Program-made: the position numbers and the translations under genes | NCBI GenBank assembly: GCA_044507525.1 | Contig: JBIQJM010000007.1 | Span: 10,010-74,009 of the forward strand | Length of the DNA stretch: 64,000 bases | Origin: Zeimonas sp044507525 | GTDB taxonomy: Bacteria > Pseudomonadota > Gammaproteobacteria > Burkholderiales > Burkholderiaceae_E | Reading direction: 5' to 3' | Part shown: positions 27,451-38,136 of the stretch, in pieces | Numbering within the stretch: position 1 is the stretch's first letter | How the letters are laid out: each line of letters begins with the position of its first letter | Notes under the pieces: model-generated | The model's input: only the letters and a program-made list of their open reading frames with translations | The model's database searches: none | What the model was told of the DNA's origin: nothing

Positions 27451-28176
27451 ATGCGCGCGCCCCGTCCTGCCGCCGCCTTCCGCTCGGTCCTGCTCGCCGC
27501 GCTGGTCGCCGCGAGCCTCGCCGGCATTCCGTCGATCGCGCGCGCCACGCCGCCGAGCACCGACCACGCCGCCGATCACGCGAGCGCCGGCCACCAGTTG
27601 GTGCTGCATTCGCTGTCGCTGATCGGCGTGCGCTACCGGCTGGGCGGCGAGTCGCCCGAGACGGGCCTCGACTGCAGCGGCCTCGTCCGGCACGTCTTCC
27701 GGGAGGTGCTGGGCTTCGCACTGCCCCGCCGTTCGGAGGAGATGAGTCGCGCCGGGACGCCGGTGTCGCTCGACCGGCTGCAGCCGGGCGATCTCGTCTT
27801 CTTCAACACGGTCCGGCGCGCGTTCTCGCACGTCGGCATCTACATCGGCGGCAACCGCTTCGTGCACGCGCCGTCCACCGGCGGACACGTGCGCGTCGAG
27901 TCGATCGGCACGAAGTACTGGAAGCGGCGCTTCAACGGCGCACGCCGGGTCGCCCCCGAGGGCGCCCCCCTCGTCGTGCCGGCGGTGTACGAGACGACTC
28001 CCGCGACGCGGCCGTCGATGTCCGCGGCGGCGCGAGCGGCGACGAGCGCGGGCAGCGGGACCGACGCGGGCAGCGCGACCAGCGCGACATCGGCGCCGGC
28101 AGCGCCGGCGGCGCCCCGCGCGACGCCACCGCAGGGCGGCGTCGCCTCGCTGCTCGACACGATCTACGCGTACTGA
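27451..28176 (+). CDS. Exported NlpC/P60 family peptidase
   Basis: A 241 aa secreted cell-wall hydrolase. The signal peptide spans about residues 10-31. The NlpC/P60 domain (about 45-155) has catalytic Cys74 (LDCSGLVRH), His126 (FSHVGIYIG) and a polar third residue at His138 (NRFVHAP). The last about 70 residues are Ala/Ser/Pro-rich and low-complexity. It should cleave peptide stems in peptidoglycan. The start at 27451 is the one that gives a normal signal peptide. Confidence 0.9.
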   Translation: MRAPRPAAAFRSVLLAALVAASLAGIPSIARATPPSTDHAADHASAGHQLVLHSLSLIGVRYRLGGESPETGLDCSGLVRHVFREVLGFALPRRSEEMSRAGTPVSLDRLQPGDLVFFNTVRRAFSHVGIYIGGNRFVHAPSTGGHVRVESIGTKYWKRRFNGARRVAPEGAPLVVPAVYETTPATRPSMSAAARAATSAGSGTDAGSATSATSAPAAPAAPRATPPQGGVASLLDTIYAY

Positions 28177-28316
28177 CGCGCAGACGGCCGCGGAGCTCGC
28201 CGCGGAAGGCACTTCCGCGAGAGCGCCTGGAATTGCGAACTCTTCTCGTTTCGATTACTGTCTCCGTCCGCGCGACGCTTGCCCGGTGCGCGCAACCTCG
28301 TAACGGGAAGTCCTCG

Positions 28317-29357
28317 ATGATCCGAAAAAGCCTCTCCGCGCTGGCCGCCTGCGCGCTGCTCGCCGTCGCTTCGTCGACGTTCGCGCAGGAAAAGGTGCTG
28401 AACCTGTACTCGGCGCGCCACTACGCGACCGACCAGCAACTCTTCGACGCATTCACGAAGAAGACCGGCATCCGCGTCCAGCGGATCGAGGCCGGTGACG
28501 AAGCGCTGCTCGAGCGACTGCGCAGCGAAGGCGCCAACAGCCCGGCCGACGTCCTGCTGCTCGCCGACGCCGCTCGCCTGTGGAAGGCGCAGATCGAAGG
28601 CCTGTTCCAGCCGGTGAAGTCGGCGACGCTCGAGAAGCGCATCCCGGCAAAGCTGCGCGGCAAGGACGACGGCAACGGCAGCGAGTGGTTCGGCTTCTCC
28701 ATGCGCGCGCGCATCATCGTCCACAACAAGGCCGACGTCGATCCCGCGCTGGTGCAGAACTACGAGGATCTCGCGCGGCCCGAGCTCAAGGGCAAGGTGT
28801 GCACGCGCTCGGGTGCGCATCCCTACATGCTGTCGCTGATCGGTGCGGTGTCGGAGCACAACGGCGAAGAGACGGCCGAACGATGGGCCGCGGGCGTCGT
28901 GGCGAACTTCGCGCGCAAGCCGCGCGGCGGAGACACCGACCAGATCCGCGCGGTGGCAACGGGCGAGTGCGGCGTGGCGCTGACGAACAGCTACTACCTC
29001 GCGCGGCTGATGCGCTCCGACAAACCCGAAGACCGCGAGGTGGTCGCGAAGGTGGCCGCCGTCTGGCCGAACCAGCAGAGCTACGGAACGCACGTCAACG
29101 TCTCCGGAGCGGGCGTCGCGAAGCATGCGCCGCATCGCGCCGAAGCGGTGCTCTTCCTCGAGTTCCTCGCCAGCGACGAAGCGCAGCGTCATTTCGTCGA
29201 AGCGAACAACGAGTGGCCGGTGGTCGCGTCGGTGAACCAGTCGAACCCGGCGCTCGAGGCTTTGGGCGAGTTCAAGGCCGACACGCTGCCGGTCGCCTCG
29301 ATCGGCCGCGCACAGGTGACGGCGGCGAGGATCATCGATCGCGTCGGCTGGCGCTGA
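28317..29357 (+). CDS. Fe(III)-type ABC substrate-binding protein (FbpA/AfuA-like)
   Basis: A 346 aa periplasmic binding protein with a signal peptide ending FAQ (about residue 23), followed by KVLNLYSARHYATDQQLF as in FbpA/FutA proteins. Other family segments are LERLRSEGANSPADVLLLAD, CGVALTNSYYLARL and the paired-tyrosine region SYY. No permease or ATPase gene lies beside it, so it is an orphan whose partners must be elsewhere. Iron is the likely cargo by family only. Confidence 0.88.
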   Translation: MIRKSLSALAACALLAVASSTFAQEKVLNLYSARHYATDQQLFDAFTKKTGIRVQRIEAGDEALLERLRSEGANSPADVLLLADAARLWKAQIEGLFQPVKSATLEKRIPAKLRGKDDGNGSEWFGFSMRARIIVHNKADVDPALVQNYEDLARPELKGKVCTRSGAHPYMLSLIGAVSEHNGEETAERWAAGVVANFARKPRGGDTDQIRAVATGECGVALTNSYYLARLMRSDKPEDREVVAKVAAVWPNQQSYGTHVNVSGAGVAKHAPHRAEAVLFLEFLASDEAQRHFVEANNEWPVVASVNQSNPALEALGEFKADTLPVASIGRAQVTAARIIDRVGWR

Positions 29358-29395
29358 CGAACGACCGGGCGCTGCCGAAGCGTCGGGTTGAAACC

Positions 29396-29424
29396 GGCGG
29401 GGGAAGCTCCGGCTTCCCTCCCCG
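29396..29424. terminator. Bidirectional hairpin between convergent genes
   Basis: GGGAAGC (29401-29407) and GCTTCCC (29412-29418) flanked by G- and C-runs form a GC-rich hairpin between the iron-binding protein gene and ridA. There is no clear T-run, so termination efficiency is uncertain. Confidence 0.45.
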
Positions 29425-29444
29425 TCGTTCAGCGGCTCGGCGAC

Positions 29445-29849
29445 TCAGCGCCGGGCGAGCGCCGCGACGACCAGGATCTCGACCCGGTACGCCGGCGCGG
29501 CGAGTTTCGCCTCGACCGTCGCACGCGCCGGAGTGTGCCCCTGCGGCACCCAGGCATCCCACACGGCGTTCATCGCGGCGAAATCGGCGATGTCGGCGAG
29601 ATAGACGCTCGCCTGCAGGATGCGCGTCCTGTCGGTGCCGGCCTCGCCGAGCAGGCGGTCGATGGCGGCGAGCACCTGCCGCGTCTGGCCGGAAACGTCG
29701 AGCGAGACGTCTTCGGCGACCTGCCCCGCCAGGTAGACGAGGCCGCCGTGGCAGACGGCCTGCGACATGCGCGGGCCCACCTGCAGGCGGACGATGTCCG
29801 CGTTCGAATCCGCGCCCGGTACAGCGCCCGCGCCTGCGCCCGCAGTCAT
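29445..29849 (-). CDS. RidA/YER057c/UK114 family protein
   Basis: A 134 aa trimeric-fold enamine/imine deaminase family protein. Segments GPRMSQAVCHGGLVYLAGQV and QASVYLADIADFAAMNAVWDAW are typical. The arginine near PAYRVEI in the C-terminal strand fits the conserved RidA arginine. The gene overlaps the upstream hydrolase by four bases. It probably removes reactive enamine intermediates, though many paralogues have other roles. Confidence 0.85.
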   Translation of the reverse strand: MTAGAGAGAVPGADSNADIVRLQVGPRMSQAVCHGGLVYLAGQVAEDVSLDVSGQTRQVLAAIDRLLGEAGTDRTRILQASVYLADIADFAAMNAVWDAWVPQGHTPARATVEAKLAAPAYRVEILVVAALARR

Positions 29850-30709
29850 CGGCGACCCTCGTCGAGGAAGCTCTCGACCGCGTCGACCTGGTCGTCGGCG
29901 ATGATCGACGGCGCATGCCCGACCCCGTCGAACACGACCTCGCGCGCCCTCGGACCGCGGCGCGTCATCTCGGCGGCCGTGGCCGCGCTGAGCAGGTCGG
30001 ACTCGGCCCCGCGCATCAGCAGCGTCGGCACGCGGATCGCGTCGTAGGCCGGCCACAGATCGGGCGGCTCGAACTGGTTGCTCTTGAACGGCACCGCGAT
30101 CGCCGGATCGTAGTGAAAGCCCCATTGACTGCCGCGCGGCACCAGGTAATGACGCACGAGCAGCTCGAACTGCTCGTCGTCGTGCGGCCCGAAGCTGGCC
30201 ATCCGCTCGCGCATCGACGCGACCGCTGCCGCGCGCGTGTCGAAGACCGGATCGTCGCCGACGTAGTCGGCGATCCGCTCGCGCCCGGTCTTCTCGAGCA
30301 CCGGACCGATGTCGTTCAGCACCAGGCGATCGATCGGGTTGCCCGGCAGCGACGCGAGCATCATGCCCATCAGGCCGCCCATCGAGGTGCCGACCCACGC
30401 CAGCCGCTCGACGTCGAGACGCGCGATGAGCGTCACGCAGTCGGCGATGTACTGCGGCAGGACGTAGAGCGACGGGTCGGGGGCACGATCGGAACGACCG
30501 CGGCCGATCATGTCGGGGCACACGACGCGCCAGTTCGCCGACAGCCGGTCGGCGAGCGCGTCGAAGTCGCGGCCGTTGCGCGTGAGCCCGTGCACGCAGA
30601 CGACGGTGGGCGCCGACGCTCCCGCGCGCGACGGCCATTCGTGGTACGCGAGCTTGTGCAGCCCGCGCACGCTGGCGCAGGTGACGGTACGCAACTGAGG
30701 CTCGTTCAT
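29846..30709 (-). CDS. Alpha/beta hydrolase
   Basis: A 287 aa alpha/beta-hydrolase. The oxyanion region is VVCVHGLTRNGRDFD, the nucleophile elbow GTSMGG, the acid probably lies in LLMRGAESDLLS and the histidine in GVGHAPS. Substrate is unknown; family members include esterases and C-C hydrolases. It is coupled to ridA (ATGA) and diverges from bdhA across 72 bp. Confidence 0.87.
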   Translation of the reverse strand: MNEPQLRTVTCASVRGLHKLAYHEWPSRAGASAPTVVCVHGLTRNGRDFDALADRLSANWRVVCPDMIGRGRSDRAPDPSLYVLPQYIADCVTLIARLDVERLAWVGTSMGGLMGMMLASLPGNPIDRLVLNDIGPVLEKTGRERIADYVGDDPVFDTRAAAVASMRERMASFGPHDDEQFELLVRHYLVPRGSQWGFHYDPAIAVPFKSNQFEPPDLWPAYDAIRVPTLLMRGAESDLLSAATAAEMTRRGPRAREVVFDGVGHAPSIIADDQVDAVESFLDEGRR

Positions 30710-30781
30710 CGACGCTGCGCTCCTCGGCGTTCGGGTCAGGCGACTGGCTAAACTAGCCGGACGATTGTACAGGGAGAGATC

Positions 30782-31564
30782 ATGCTCGAAGGCAAGCTCG
30801 CACTCGTCACCGGCTCCACCAGCGGGATCGGGCTGGGCATCGCCCGGGCGCTCGCCGCCAGGCGCGCGCGGATCGTGCTCAACGGTTTCGGCGATCCGGC
30901 CGACATCGAGAAGCTGCGCTCGAAGCTCGCGGCGGATGCGGGCGTGGACGTCGACTACGAAGGCGCCGACCTGTCGAAACCCGACGAGATCGAGGCGATG
31001 CTCTCGCACATCGACTCGCGGCACGGCGGCGTCGACATCCTGGTGAACAACGCCGGGATCCAGTACGTCGCACCGGTCGAGCGTTTTCCCGTCGATCGCT
31101 GGGACGCGGTGCTGGCGCTGAACCTCTCGGCCGCGTTCCACGCGACGCGCATCGTGCTGCCGGCGATGAAGCAGCGCAACTGGGGCCGCATCGTCAACAT
31201 CGCGTCGGCGCACGGAATCGTCGCCTCCGTCGAGAAATCGGCGTACGTCGCCGCCAAGCACGGGCTGATCGGACTGACCAAGGTCGTCGCACTCGAGACG
31301 GCGGCCACCGGCATCACCTGCAACGCGATCTGCCCGGGCTGGGTGCTCACCCCGCTCGTCGCGAAACAGATCGAAGCGCGCGCCGAGGCGAGCGGCCGTA
31401 CGGTGGAAGAGGAACAGCGCGCCCTCGTGCTCGAGAAGCAGCCTTCGGGTCGGTTCGTGACGCCCGAGCAGCTCGGCGAGCTGGCCGCCTTCCTCTGCTC
31501 GCCGGCGGCCGAGCAGGTGCGCGGCGCGGCCTGGTCGATCGACGGGGGCTGGACGGCGCAGTAG
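30782..31564 (+). CDS. bdhA: 3-hydroxybutyrate dehydrogenase
   Basis: A 260 aa short-chain dehydrogenase. NAD-binding TGSTSGIGLGIA, NNAGIQ, catalytic Ser-Tyr-Lys with SAYVAAKHG and the C-terminal GGWTAQ are typical of D-3-hydroxybutyrate dehydrogenase. It converts 3-hydroxybutyrate to acetoacetate, often in PHB turnover. AGGGAGAG precedes the ATG. The last 218 bases overlap the antisense comEC reading frame. Confidence 0.92.
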   Translation: MLEGKLALVTGSTSGIGLGIARALAARRARIVLNGFGDPADIEKLRSKLAADAGVDVDYEGADLSKPDEIEAMLSHIDSRHGGVDILVNNAGIQYVAPVERFPVDRWDAVLALNLSAAFHATRIVLPAMKQRNWGRIVNIASAHGIVASVEKSAYVAAKHGLIGLTKVVALETAATGITCNAICPGWVLTPLVAKQIEARAEASGRTVEEEQRALVLEKQPSGRFVTPEQLGELAAFLCSPAAEQVRGAAWSIDGGWTAQ

Positions 31565-34043
31565 CGCCGCGCGCGGGCGCCGCAAGCGCGTCGGCGACGC
31601 GCACGCGCCAGTAGCGGCGGTCGTCGATGCGCGAGCGTGCGACCCGCGCAGCCTCGCCGCGCGCATATTCGATCGTGATCGCGCCATCGCGATCGTTGCG
31701 CAGCAGCTCGATGCCCGCCGCGCGATACCGCTCGACGACCCGGTCGGCCGGATGCCGGAAGCGGTTGCGGTAGCCGTTCTGCACGATCGCGTATTGCGGC
31801 GCGACCGCCTCCAGGAAGGGCGCGCTCGACGAGGTATTGCTGCCGTGATGCGGCACGAGCAGTACGTCGGCGCGCAGGCCTTGCGCGCCGAAGCGTTCGA
31901 CGAGCGAACGCTCCTGCCCCTTCTCCAGGTCGCCGGTGAGCAGCAGCGTCGCCGCGGGCGCGACGACGCGCAGCACGCAGCTCGATGCATTGGTCGACGA
32001 ACGCACGCCGCGCGGCCGCTCGGGGCCCGGATGCAGCACCGCGAACTCGACCTCGCCCCAGCGCCACGCGTGCCCGCGCAGGCAATCGTGGAAGGGCCTG
32101 CCCGCGTCGCGTGCGGCGTGATCCCGCCCGAGCGAGCCCGCGATCCAGTCGAAGCGCAGGCCGCGCAGCAGGCTCGGCAGTCCGCCCGAATGATCGCCGT
32201 CGAGATGCGAGACGACGATCGCGTCGACGCGGTCGATGCCGCGCGCGCGCAGGTAGGGCAGGATCACGCGCGCGCCGGCGTCCGAGTCGCCGCCGTAGGT
32301 CGGTCCCGCGTCGTACAGCAGCCTGCGGCCGGGCACCTCGACGAGCACCGCACTGCCCTGCCCGACGTCGAGCGCGACGACGCGGATCGACCCGGCGACC
32401 GGCGGATCGCTCGATGCGCCGAGCATCGGCAGCAGCCCGGCGAAGGCGAGCTCGCGCAACGCGATGCGCATCGGCGCGAGCAGCACGGCGACGGCGAAGA
32501 CGCAGGCGAGGAGCGCCGCCGCCGACGGCGCGGCGACGACCGCGATCGACGACGGCGAGTCCGCCAGCCATGCGATCGCGTCGAGCAGCCAACCCGTGGC
32601 CGCCGCCGCCGCACCGAGCATCGGCGCGCCCGCTGCGGGCAGCCACGGCAGCAGCGCCGCGGCGGCGATGGCGAGCGGCGTGATCAGCGCCGAGACGAGC
32701 GGAATCGCGACCGCGTTGGCGAGCGGACCGACGAGCGAGACGCTGGCGAAGAACAGCGCACCGAGCGGTACCAGCGCAAGCGAAGCGGCCCATTGCGTGC
32801 GCACCGCCTCGACGAGGCCTGCGACGAGTCGATGCCTGCGCGTCGCACCGTCCCCGCGCGGGCGCTGCCGACCGCCCGCGGCGCACCATGCGATGGCGGC
32901 AACCGATGCGAACGAGAGCCAGAAGCCGGCGGCCAGCGGCGCCCACGGATCGAGCACGGTGACGACGCCTGCGGCGAGCGCGAGCACGCGAGCGATCGAG
33001 CGCGTGCGCCCGGTGAAGAGCGAGACGCCGGCGACTGCGAGCATCCAGCAGGTGCGTTGCGCGGGGATGCCCCATCCGGCGAGACCCGCATAGAGGAACG
33101 CGACGCCGACGCCGCACAGCCACGCGATGCGCCGGGCGGGCCAGCGGAGCAGCACGCCGCTGGCGGCCACCGCGCGCGTGTGCAGCAGCCGGCGTGCGGC
33201 GGCGACGGCGATTCCGGCGAGCATCGTGATGTGCAGGCCCGAGATCGACATCAGGTGTCCGATTCCCGTGCGATTGAAGGCGTCCCACCAGCGCGCGCCG
33301 ATCGCTGCCTGGTCGCCGACGACGAGCGCGACGAGCACGTCGGCCGCCTCCGGCCGCGCTCCGGCGAGCGCCGCGCGCATCGCGTCGCGCAACTGCACGC
33401 GGGCGCGCTCGAAGGCGACCGGAATGCTCCAGTCGATTCCGTCGAGGCGCTCGTTCGGGATCGAGCCCTTGCGCTGGCCGCGCACGGTGCCGTTCGCCGC
33501 GATGCCTTCCTCGAGCGAGCGCAACTCGGCGTCGAACGCCTTCGGGTTGTGCAGCGCGTGCACGCGCTTCAGGCGCACGGTGAAGCGCCAGCGCTCGCCC
33601 GGGGCGACCGGCGGCGGCTTCGCTCGGTCGTCGAAGGAATGCCAGCCGAGCCGTACGCGGCGCCCGCGCGGACAGTCGGGGGCGGCGTCGACGCAGTCGT
33701 CGACGTCGAAGACGAAACGCGTCGAACGCTCGGCGACCAGCGGCATCGATGCCACGCGGCCGACGACGACGTAGTCGCGTCCTTCCTGCGCGGCGGTGAT
33801 CCGCTGCGACATCCCGACCTCGGCGGCCGCGAGCGCCGCAGCTGCCGCGGCGAGCAGCACGGCGAGCCAGCGCAGCGCATGGCGGTGCGCCGGCAGCAGC
33901 AGGATCGCGAGCAGGCCGGCGACGAGCAGCGCCGTTGCGAATGCGCGCGGCGGCAGCGCCGGCACCCGGTGCACGGCGAGCGCAGCGACGACGATCGCCG
34001 CGGGGATCGGCACCGGGGCGAGCATGCAATCGAGGCTGCGCAT
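31347..34043 (-). CDS. comEC: DNA uptake channel protein ComEC/Rec2
   Basis: An 898 aa multi-spanning protein. Residues about 15-130 are the N-terminal DUF4131 part, 230-560 the competence domain with about eight hydrophobic helices (starting TGIGHLMSISGLHITMLAG), and 570-810 an MBL-fold nuclease-like domain with LDVGQGSAVLVE and SHLDGDHSGG. It would translocate single-stranded DNA. The end is odd: after RYWRVRVADALA no stop occurs and an Arg/Pro-rich tail of about 75 residues runs antisense through the 3' end of bdhA. The true end is probably near 31570. Confidence 0.9.
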   Translation of the reverse strand: MRSLDCMLAPVPIPAAIVVAALAVHRVPALPPRAFATALLVAGLLAILLLPAHRHALRWLAVLLAAAAAALAAAEVGMSQRITAAQEGRDYVVVGRVASMPLVAERSTRFVFDVDDCVDAAPDCPRGRRVRLGWHSFDDRAKPPPVAPGERWRFTVRLKRVHALHNPKAFDAELRSLEEGIAANGTVRGQRKGSIPNERLDGIDWSIPVAFERARVQLRDAMRAALAGARPEAADVLVALVVGDQAAIGARWWDAFNRTGIGHLMSISGLHITMLAGIAVAAARRLLHTRAVAASGVLLRWPARRIAWLCGVGVAFLYAGLAGWGIPAQRTCWMLAVAGVSLFTGRTRSIARVLALAAGVVTVLDPWAPLAAGFWLSFASVAAIAWCAAGGRQRPRGDGATRRHRLVAGLVEAVRTQWAASLALVPLGALFFASVSLVGPLANAVAIPLVSALITPLAIAAAALLPWLPAAGAPMLGAAAAATGWLLDAIAWLADSPSSIAVVAAPSAAALLACVFAVAVLLAPMRIALRELAFAGLLPMLGASSDPPVAGSIRVVALDVGQGSAVLVEVPGRRLLYDAGPTYGGDSDAGARVILPYLRARGIDRVDAIVVSHLDGDHSGGLPSLLRGLRFDWIAGSLGRDHAARDAGRPFHDCLRGHAWRWGEVEFAVLHPGPERPRGVRSSTNASSCVLRVVAPAATLLLTGDLEKGQERSLVERFGAQGLRADVLLVPHHGSNTSSSAPFLEAVAPQYAIVQNGYRNRFRHPADRVVERYRAAGIELLRNDRDGAITIEYARGEAARVARSRIDDRRYWRVRVADALAAPARGATAPSSPRRSTRPRRAPARPPASRGRRPARRAARASRTDPKAASRARGRAVPLPPYGRSPRRALRSVSRRAG

Positions 34044-34111
34044 CGAACGATGCTAGGCGCGCGCACGCGCGCGCGACATCGGTCCGATCGCCTAGTTCCG
34101 GAGGGTTCCGT

Positions 34112-34939
34112 CTAGGGCTGCGACTTGCCTGCGCCGTCGTCCGCCGTGCCGAGCGCCGACGCCAGGCGCGGCAGGACGCGCATCGCGTTGGCGGCCGTCT
34201 CGGCGAGCGCGCGTTCGCGCGGAATCGAGCGCAGTTGCGCGAAGGCGTCGGCGATGCGCGCAAGCTCGGCAGGCTCGTTGCGCCCGCGCGCGATCCATTC
34301 GGGCGCGATGTCGGGCGCGTCGGTCTCGAGCACGTGCGCGTGCGCGGGCAGTTCGCCCGCGAGGCGCCGGATGCGCAACGCACGGTCGTAGGTCATCGCG
34401 CCGCCGAAGCCGAGCGCGAAGCCCAGGTCGAGGAACTGCCTCGCCTGCTGCGGGCTCGCGTTGAACGCGTGCGCGATGCCGGCCAGTGGCCGGACGCGAC
34501 GCAGTTGCGCGAGCACGACATCGTGCGCGCGCCGGACATGCAGCACGACCGGCAGCTCGAAGTCGCGCGCGATGCGCAGTTGCTCGGCGAGGAAACGCTG
34601 CTGGCGCTCGCGGTCGTGCCCCTCGACGAAGAAATCGAGCCCGATCTCGCCGATGCCGACCAGGCGCTCGTCGTCGACCGAAGCGGCGACCCGCGCACGC
34701 AGCGCCCCGAGGTCGTCGTCGCTCGCCTGCCCGACGAAGAGCGGATGAATGCCCAGCGCGTAGACGACACGACGATCGCGCGCGGCGAGTGCGCGCACCG
34801 CTTCGTGGTTCGACGGCGCCACGGCGGGGACCACGATCGCTTGCACGCCGGCGGCGAAGGCGCGCTCGAGCACCGCGGCGCGGTCGGCGTCGAACTCCGG
34901 CGCGTCGAGGTGGCAATGCGTGTCGATCAGCATCGCCAC
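34112..34939 (-). CDS. TatD-family metal-dependent hydrolase
   Basis: A 275 aa TIM-barrel hydrolase. Metal sites are in IDTHCHLD (5-12), GEIGLDFF, VLHVRRAHD and the terminal ETDAPDIAPEW. TatD proteins are 3'-5' DNases or deacylases. It sits 68 bp before comEC and 7 bp after lolD on the same strand. Confidence 0.92.
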   Translation of the reverse strand: MAMLIDTHCHLDAPEFDADRAAVLERAFAAGVQAIVVPAVAPSNHEAVRALAARDRRVVYALGIHPLFVGQASDDDLGALRARVAASVDDERLVGIGEIGLDFFVEGHDRERQQRFLAEQLRIARDFELPVVLHVRRAHDVVLAQLRRVRPLAGIAHAFNASPQQARQFLDLGFALGFGGAMTYDRALRIRRLAGELPAHAHVLETDAPDIAPEWIARGRNEPAELARIADAFAQLRSIPRERALAETAANAMRVLPRLASALGTADDGAGKSQP

Positions 34940-34946
34940 GCGCTCG

Positions 34947-35686
<740 letters not shown>

Positions 35687-35690
<4 letters not shown>

Positions 35691-36943
35691 TCGTAGCGCA
35701 ACGCCTCGGCCGGCCGCACGCGCGATGCGCGCCAGCTCGGATACAGCGTCGATGCGAAGGCGAGCACGCAGGCGGTCAGCCCGATCGTCGCGACGTCCGG
35801 CCAGCGCAGATCGCTGGGCAGGTGATTGATGAAGTAGATCCCCTTCGGCAGCACCTGGAAGCCGAACAGCTTCTCGACGGCGCCGACGACGTCGCCGATG
35901 TTCAGCGCGACGACGATGCCGAAGACGACGCCGAGCAGCGTGCCGAGCAGCCCGACCGATGCGCCCTGCACGACGAAGATGCGCATGACGCTGGCCGGCG
36001 TCGCGCCGAGCGTACGCAGGATCGCGATGTCCGACTGCTTGTCGGTGACCGTCATCACGAGCATCGAGACCAGGTTGAAGGCCGCCACCGCCATGATCAG
36101 CGTCAGGATGATGAACATCATCCGCTTCTCGATCTGCACCGCGGCGAACCAGTTGCGGTTCTCCGACGACCAGTCGCGCACGAGCACGTCGGCGCGCAGC
36201 GTCGACGCGAGCTCGCGGGCGATCCGCGGCGCGGCGAGCATGTCGTCGGTCTTCAGGCGGATGCCGGTGACTCCCTGCACGCGGAAGAGCTTCGCCGCGT
36301 CGTCGAGGTTCATCAGCAGCAGGCTGGTGTCGTATTCGTAGTGACCCGACGCGAAGACGGCGACCACCGTGAGCTGGCGCAGCCGCGGCACGAGTCCGGC
36401 CGGCGTCGCCGTGCCCTGCGGCGCGACGAGCGTGATCTTCGAGCCGGGCTCGAGCAGCAGCTGGTTCGCCAGCTCGCGTCCGACCGCGACGCCGAAGGAG
36501 CCGGGCTGCAGCGCATCGAGGCTTCCCTGCTGCATCTGCTGCGCGAATCCGGCCACGCGCGGCTCGATCGCCGGATCGATGCCGCGCACGAGCACGCCGC
36601 GCACGCTCTCGTCGTGCGTGAGCATCGCCTGCCCCGCCACATAGGGCGCGCCGGCGACGACGTGCGGATTGCGCTCGGCCTGCGCGAGCACCGAAGGCCA
36701 GTCGGTCATCGGCGAAGCGCCCGCGAAGATCTCGACGTGCGCCAGCACCGACAGCATGCGGTCGCGCACTTCCTTCTGGAATCCGTTCATCACCGACAGC
36801 ACGATGATCAGCGCCGCGACGCCGAGGGCGATGCCGGCGATCGACAGCGCGGAGATGAACGAGATGAAGCCGTTGCGTCTACCCGCCCGACGGCTGGCAC
36901 GGGTATAGCGCAGGCCGATGAAGAGTTCGTATGGAAGGGACAT
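35687..36943 (-). CDS. Lipoprotein-releasing permease LolC/LolE
   Basis: A 418 aa inner-membrane protein of the LolC/E family. The first transmembrane helix follows FISFISALSIAGIALGVAALIIVLSVMNGF (about 29-58), a periplasmic MacB-like domain spans 60-270, and three C-terminal helices include the conserved MAVAAFNLVSMLVMTV and RTLGATP loop. Only one Lol permease gene is present here, so it is probably the LolF-like form acting as a homodimer. The start at 36943 (MSLPYEL) is the usual family start. Confidence 0.93.
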
Positions 36944-37020
36944 CGGCGAGAACGCCGCCGGCGGACCGCGTGGCCGCGACATCGGATCGGCGCCGCGGCA
37001 GTTTGCCATAGAATCCGCGG

Positions 37021-38136
37021 GTGACCCTCACGATCCTGTGCGCCGGCGCGTTGGCGCCTCCCGGCGCGCAGCGTGCCGCACTCGAAGCCGATCCCGCCGC
37101 CGCGCCGCCGGGGGCACTCGCCGTCACCCGCCTGCGCGACGAGATGCGCGACGCCTCGTCGATGCAGGTTGCGGCCCTGCCTGCCGCCTCGTCGTTCGCG
37201 CGCCGGCTGCGCCGCGCCCGCGTCGTCGCGCGTCGGCGCTCCGAAGAGGCTGCGCCGGTCGAACTGCCCGACGAGCGCTGGCTGCGCGAACGTTTCGCGC
37301 TCGACGGCACGCTGGCCGGCTGCACGCTCGCGCACGGCGACGGCGACGCTCCGCTCGTCGTCCGCCCGGTGCACCTGCATCTCGGGCTCGACCACCTCGT
37401 GCTCGCACCGCCCGCACGCTCGGCCCCCGATGCCGACGAGGCGCGTGCGCTCGTCGACGCCGCGAACCGCTGGCTCGCCGAGGACGGGCTCGCGCTGGTG
37501 CCCGAACGCGCCGACGCCTGGCGCCTCGTTGCGCAGCGCGATGCAGCGCGCGCAACGCTGGATGCCTTTGCCGCGTTGCGCGCACCGAGCGCGCGCGTGG
37601 CGAGCGGACGCAACATCTCCGCATGGCAGCCGCAGGGCGAGGCGGTGCGGCGCTGGCGCGCCTTCGAGAACCTCGTGCAGATGGCATGGTTCGAGCATCC
37701 GGTCAACGAGCGTCGACTGCACGAGGGCCGCCTGCCCGTCACCGGGCTGTGGCTCGAAGGCCGCGCCGACGCCGTGCGCACACGCGCCTTCGACCGCGTG
37801 CACAGCGACGATCCGGCGGTGGCCGGCCTCGCCCGCCGCGCGGGCTCCGAGCTCGGCGCATTCGCTGCCTTCACCGTGGAGCGCACGAGCTCGCAAGGCA
37901 CGCTCGTCGACGCCGCGTTCTGGAAGGAAGCGCTCGCCGAAGGCGACGCCGAGGCCTGGAACGACGCGTGGCTCGCCTTCGACCGCTGGTTCGAGCGCGG
38001 CCCGAAGGCCTGCGCTTCGCTCTGCCTCGTCCTCACCGGCGAGCGCGACTGCGTCGAGGTCGCCGTCGCCCCCGCCGACCGCTTCAAGCCCTGGCGCTCG
38101 CTCGAACGCGAGGCACTGCTCGAGCGGGCGCGATGA
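37021..38136 (+). CDS. RpfE-like conserved protein upstream of recJ
   Basis: A 371 aa conserved protein starting at GTG. It resembles the RpfE/phosphoglycerate-mutase-like protein that lies beside recJ-prfB-lysS in Xanthomonas and many Betaproteobacteria. I see no complete phosphatase motif. The C-terminal half has FENLVQMAWFEHPVN and a WFERGP segment. It overlaps recJ by four bases. The function is unknown; Xanthomonas rpfE affects virulence factor production. Confidence 0.72.
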   Translation: MTLTILCAGALAPPGAQRAALEADPAAAPPGALAVTRLRDEMRDASSMQVAALPAASSFARRLRRARVVARRRSEEAAPVELPDERWLRERFALDGTLAGCTLAHGDGDAPLVVRPVHLHLGLDHLVLAPPARSAPDADEARALVDAANRWLAEDGLALVPERADAWRLVAQRDAARATLDAFAALRAPSARVASGRNISAWQPQGEAVRRWRAFENLVQMAWFEHPVNERRLHEGRLPVTGLWLEGRADAVRTRAFDRVHSDDPAVAGLARRAGSELGAFAAFTVERTSSQGTLVDAAFWKEALAEGDAEAWNDAWLAFDRWFERGPKACASLCLVLTGERDCVEVAVAPADRFKPWRSLEREALLERAR

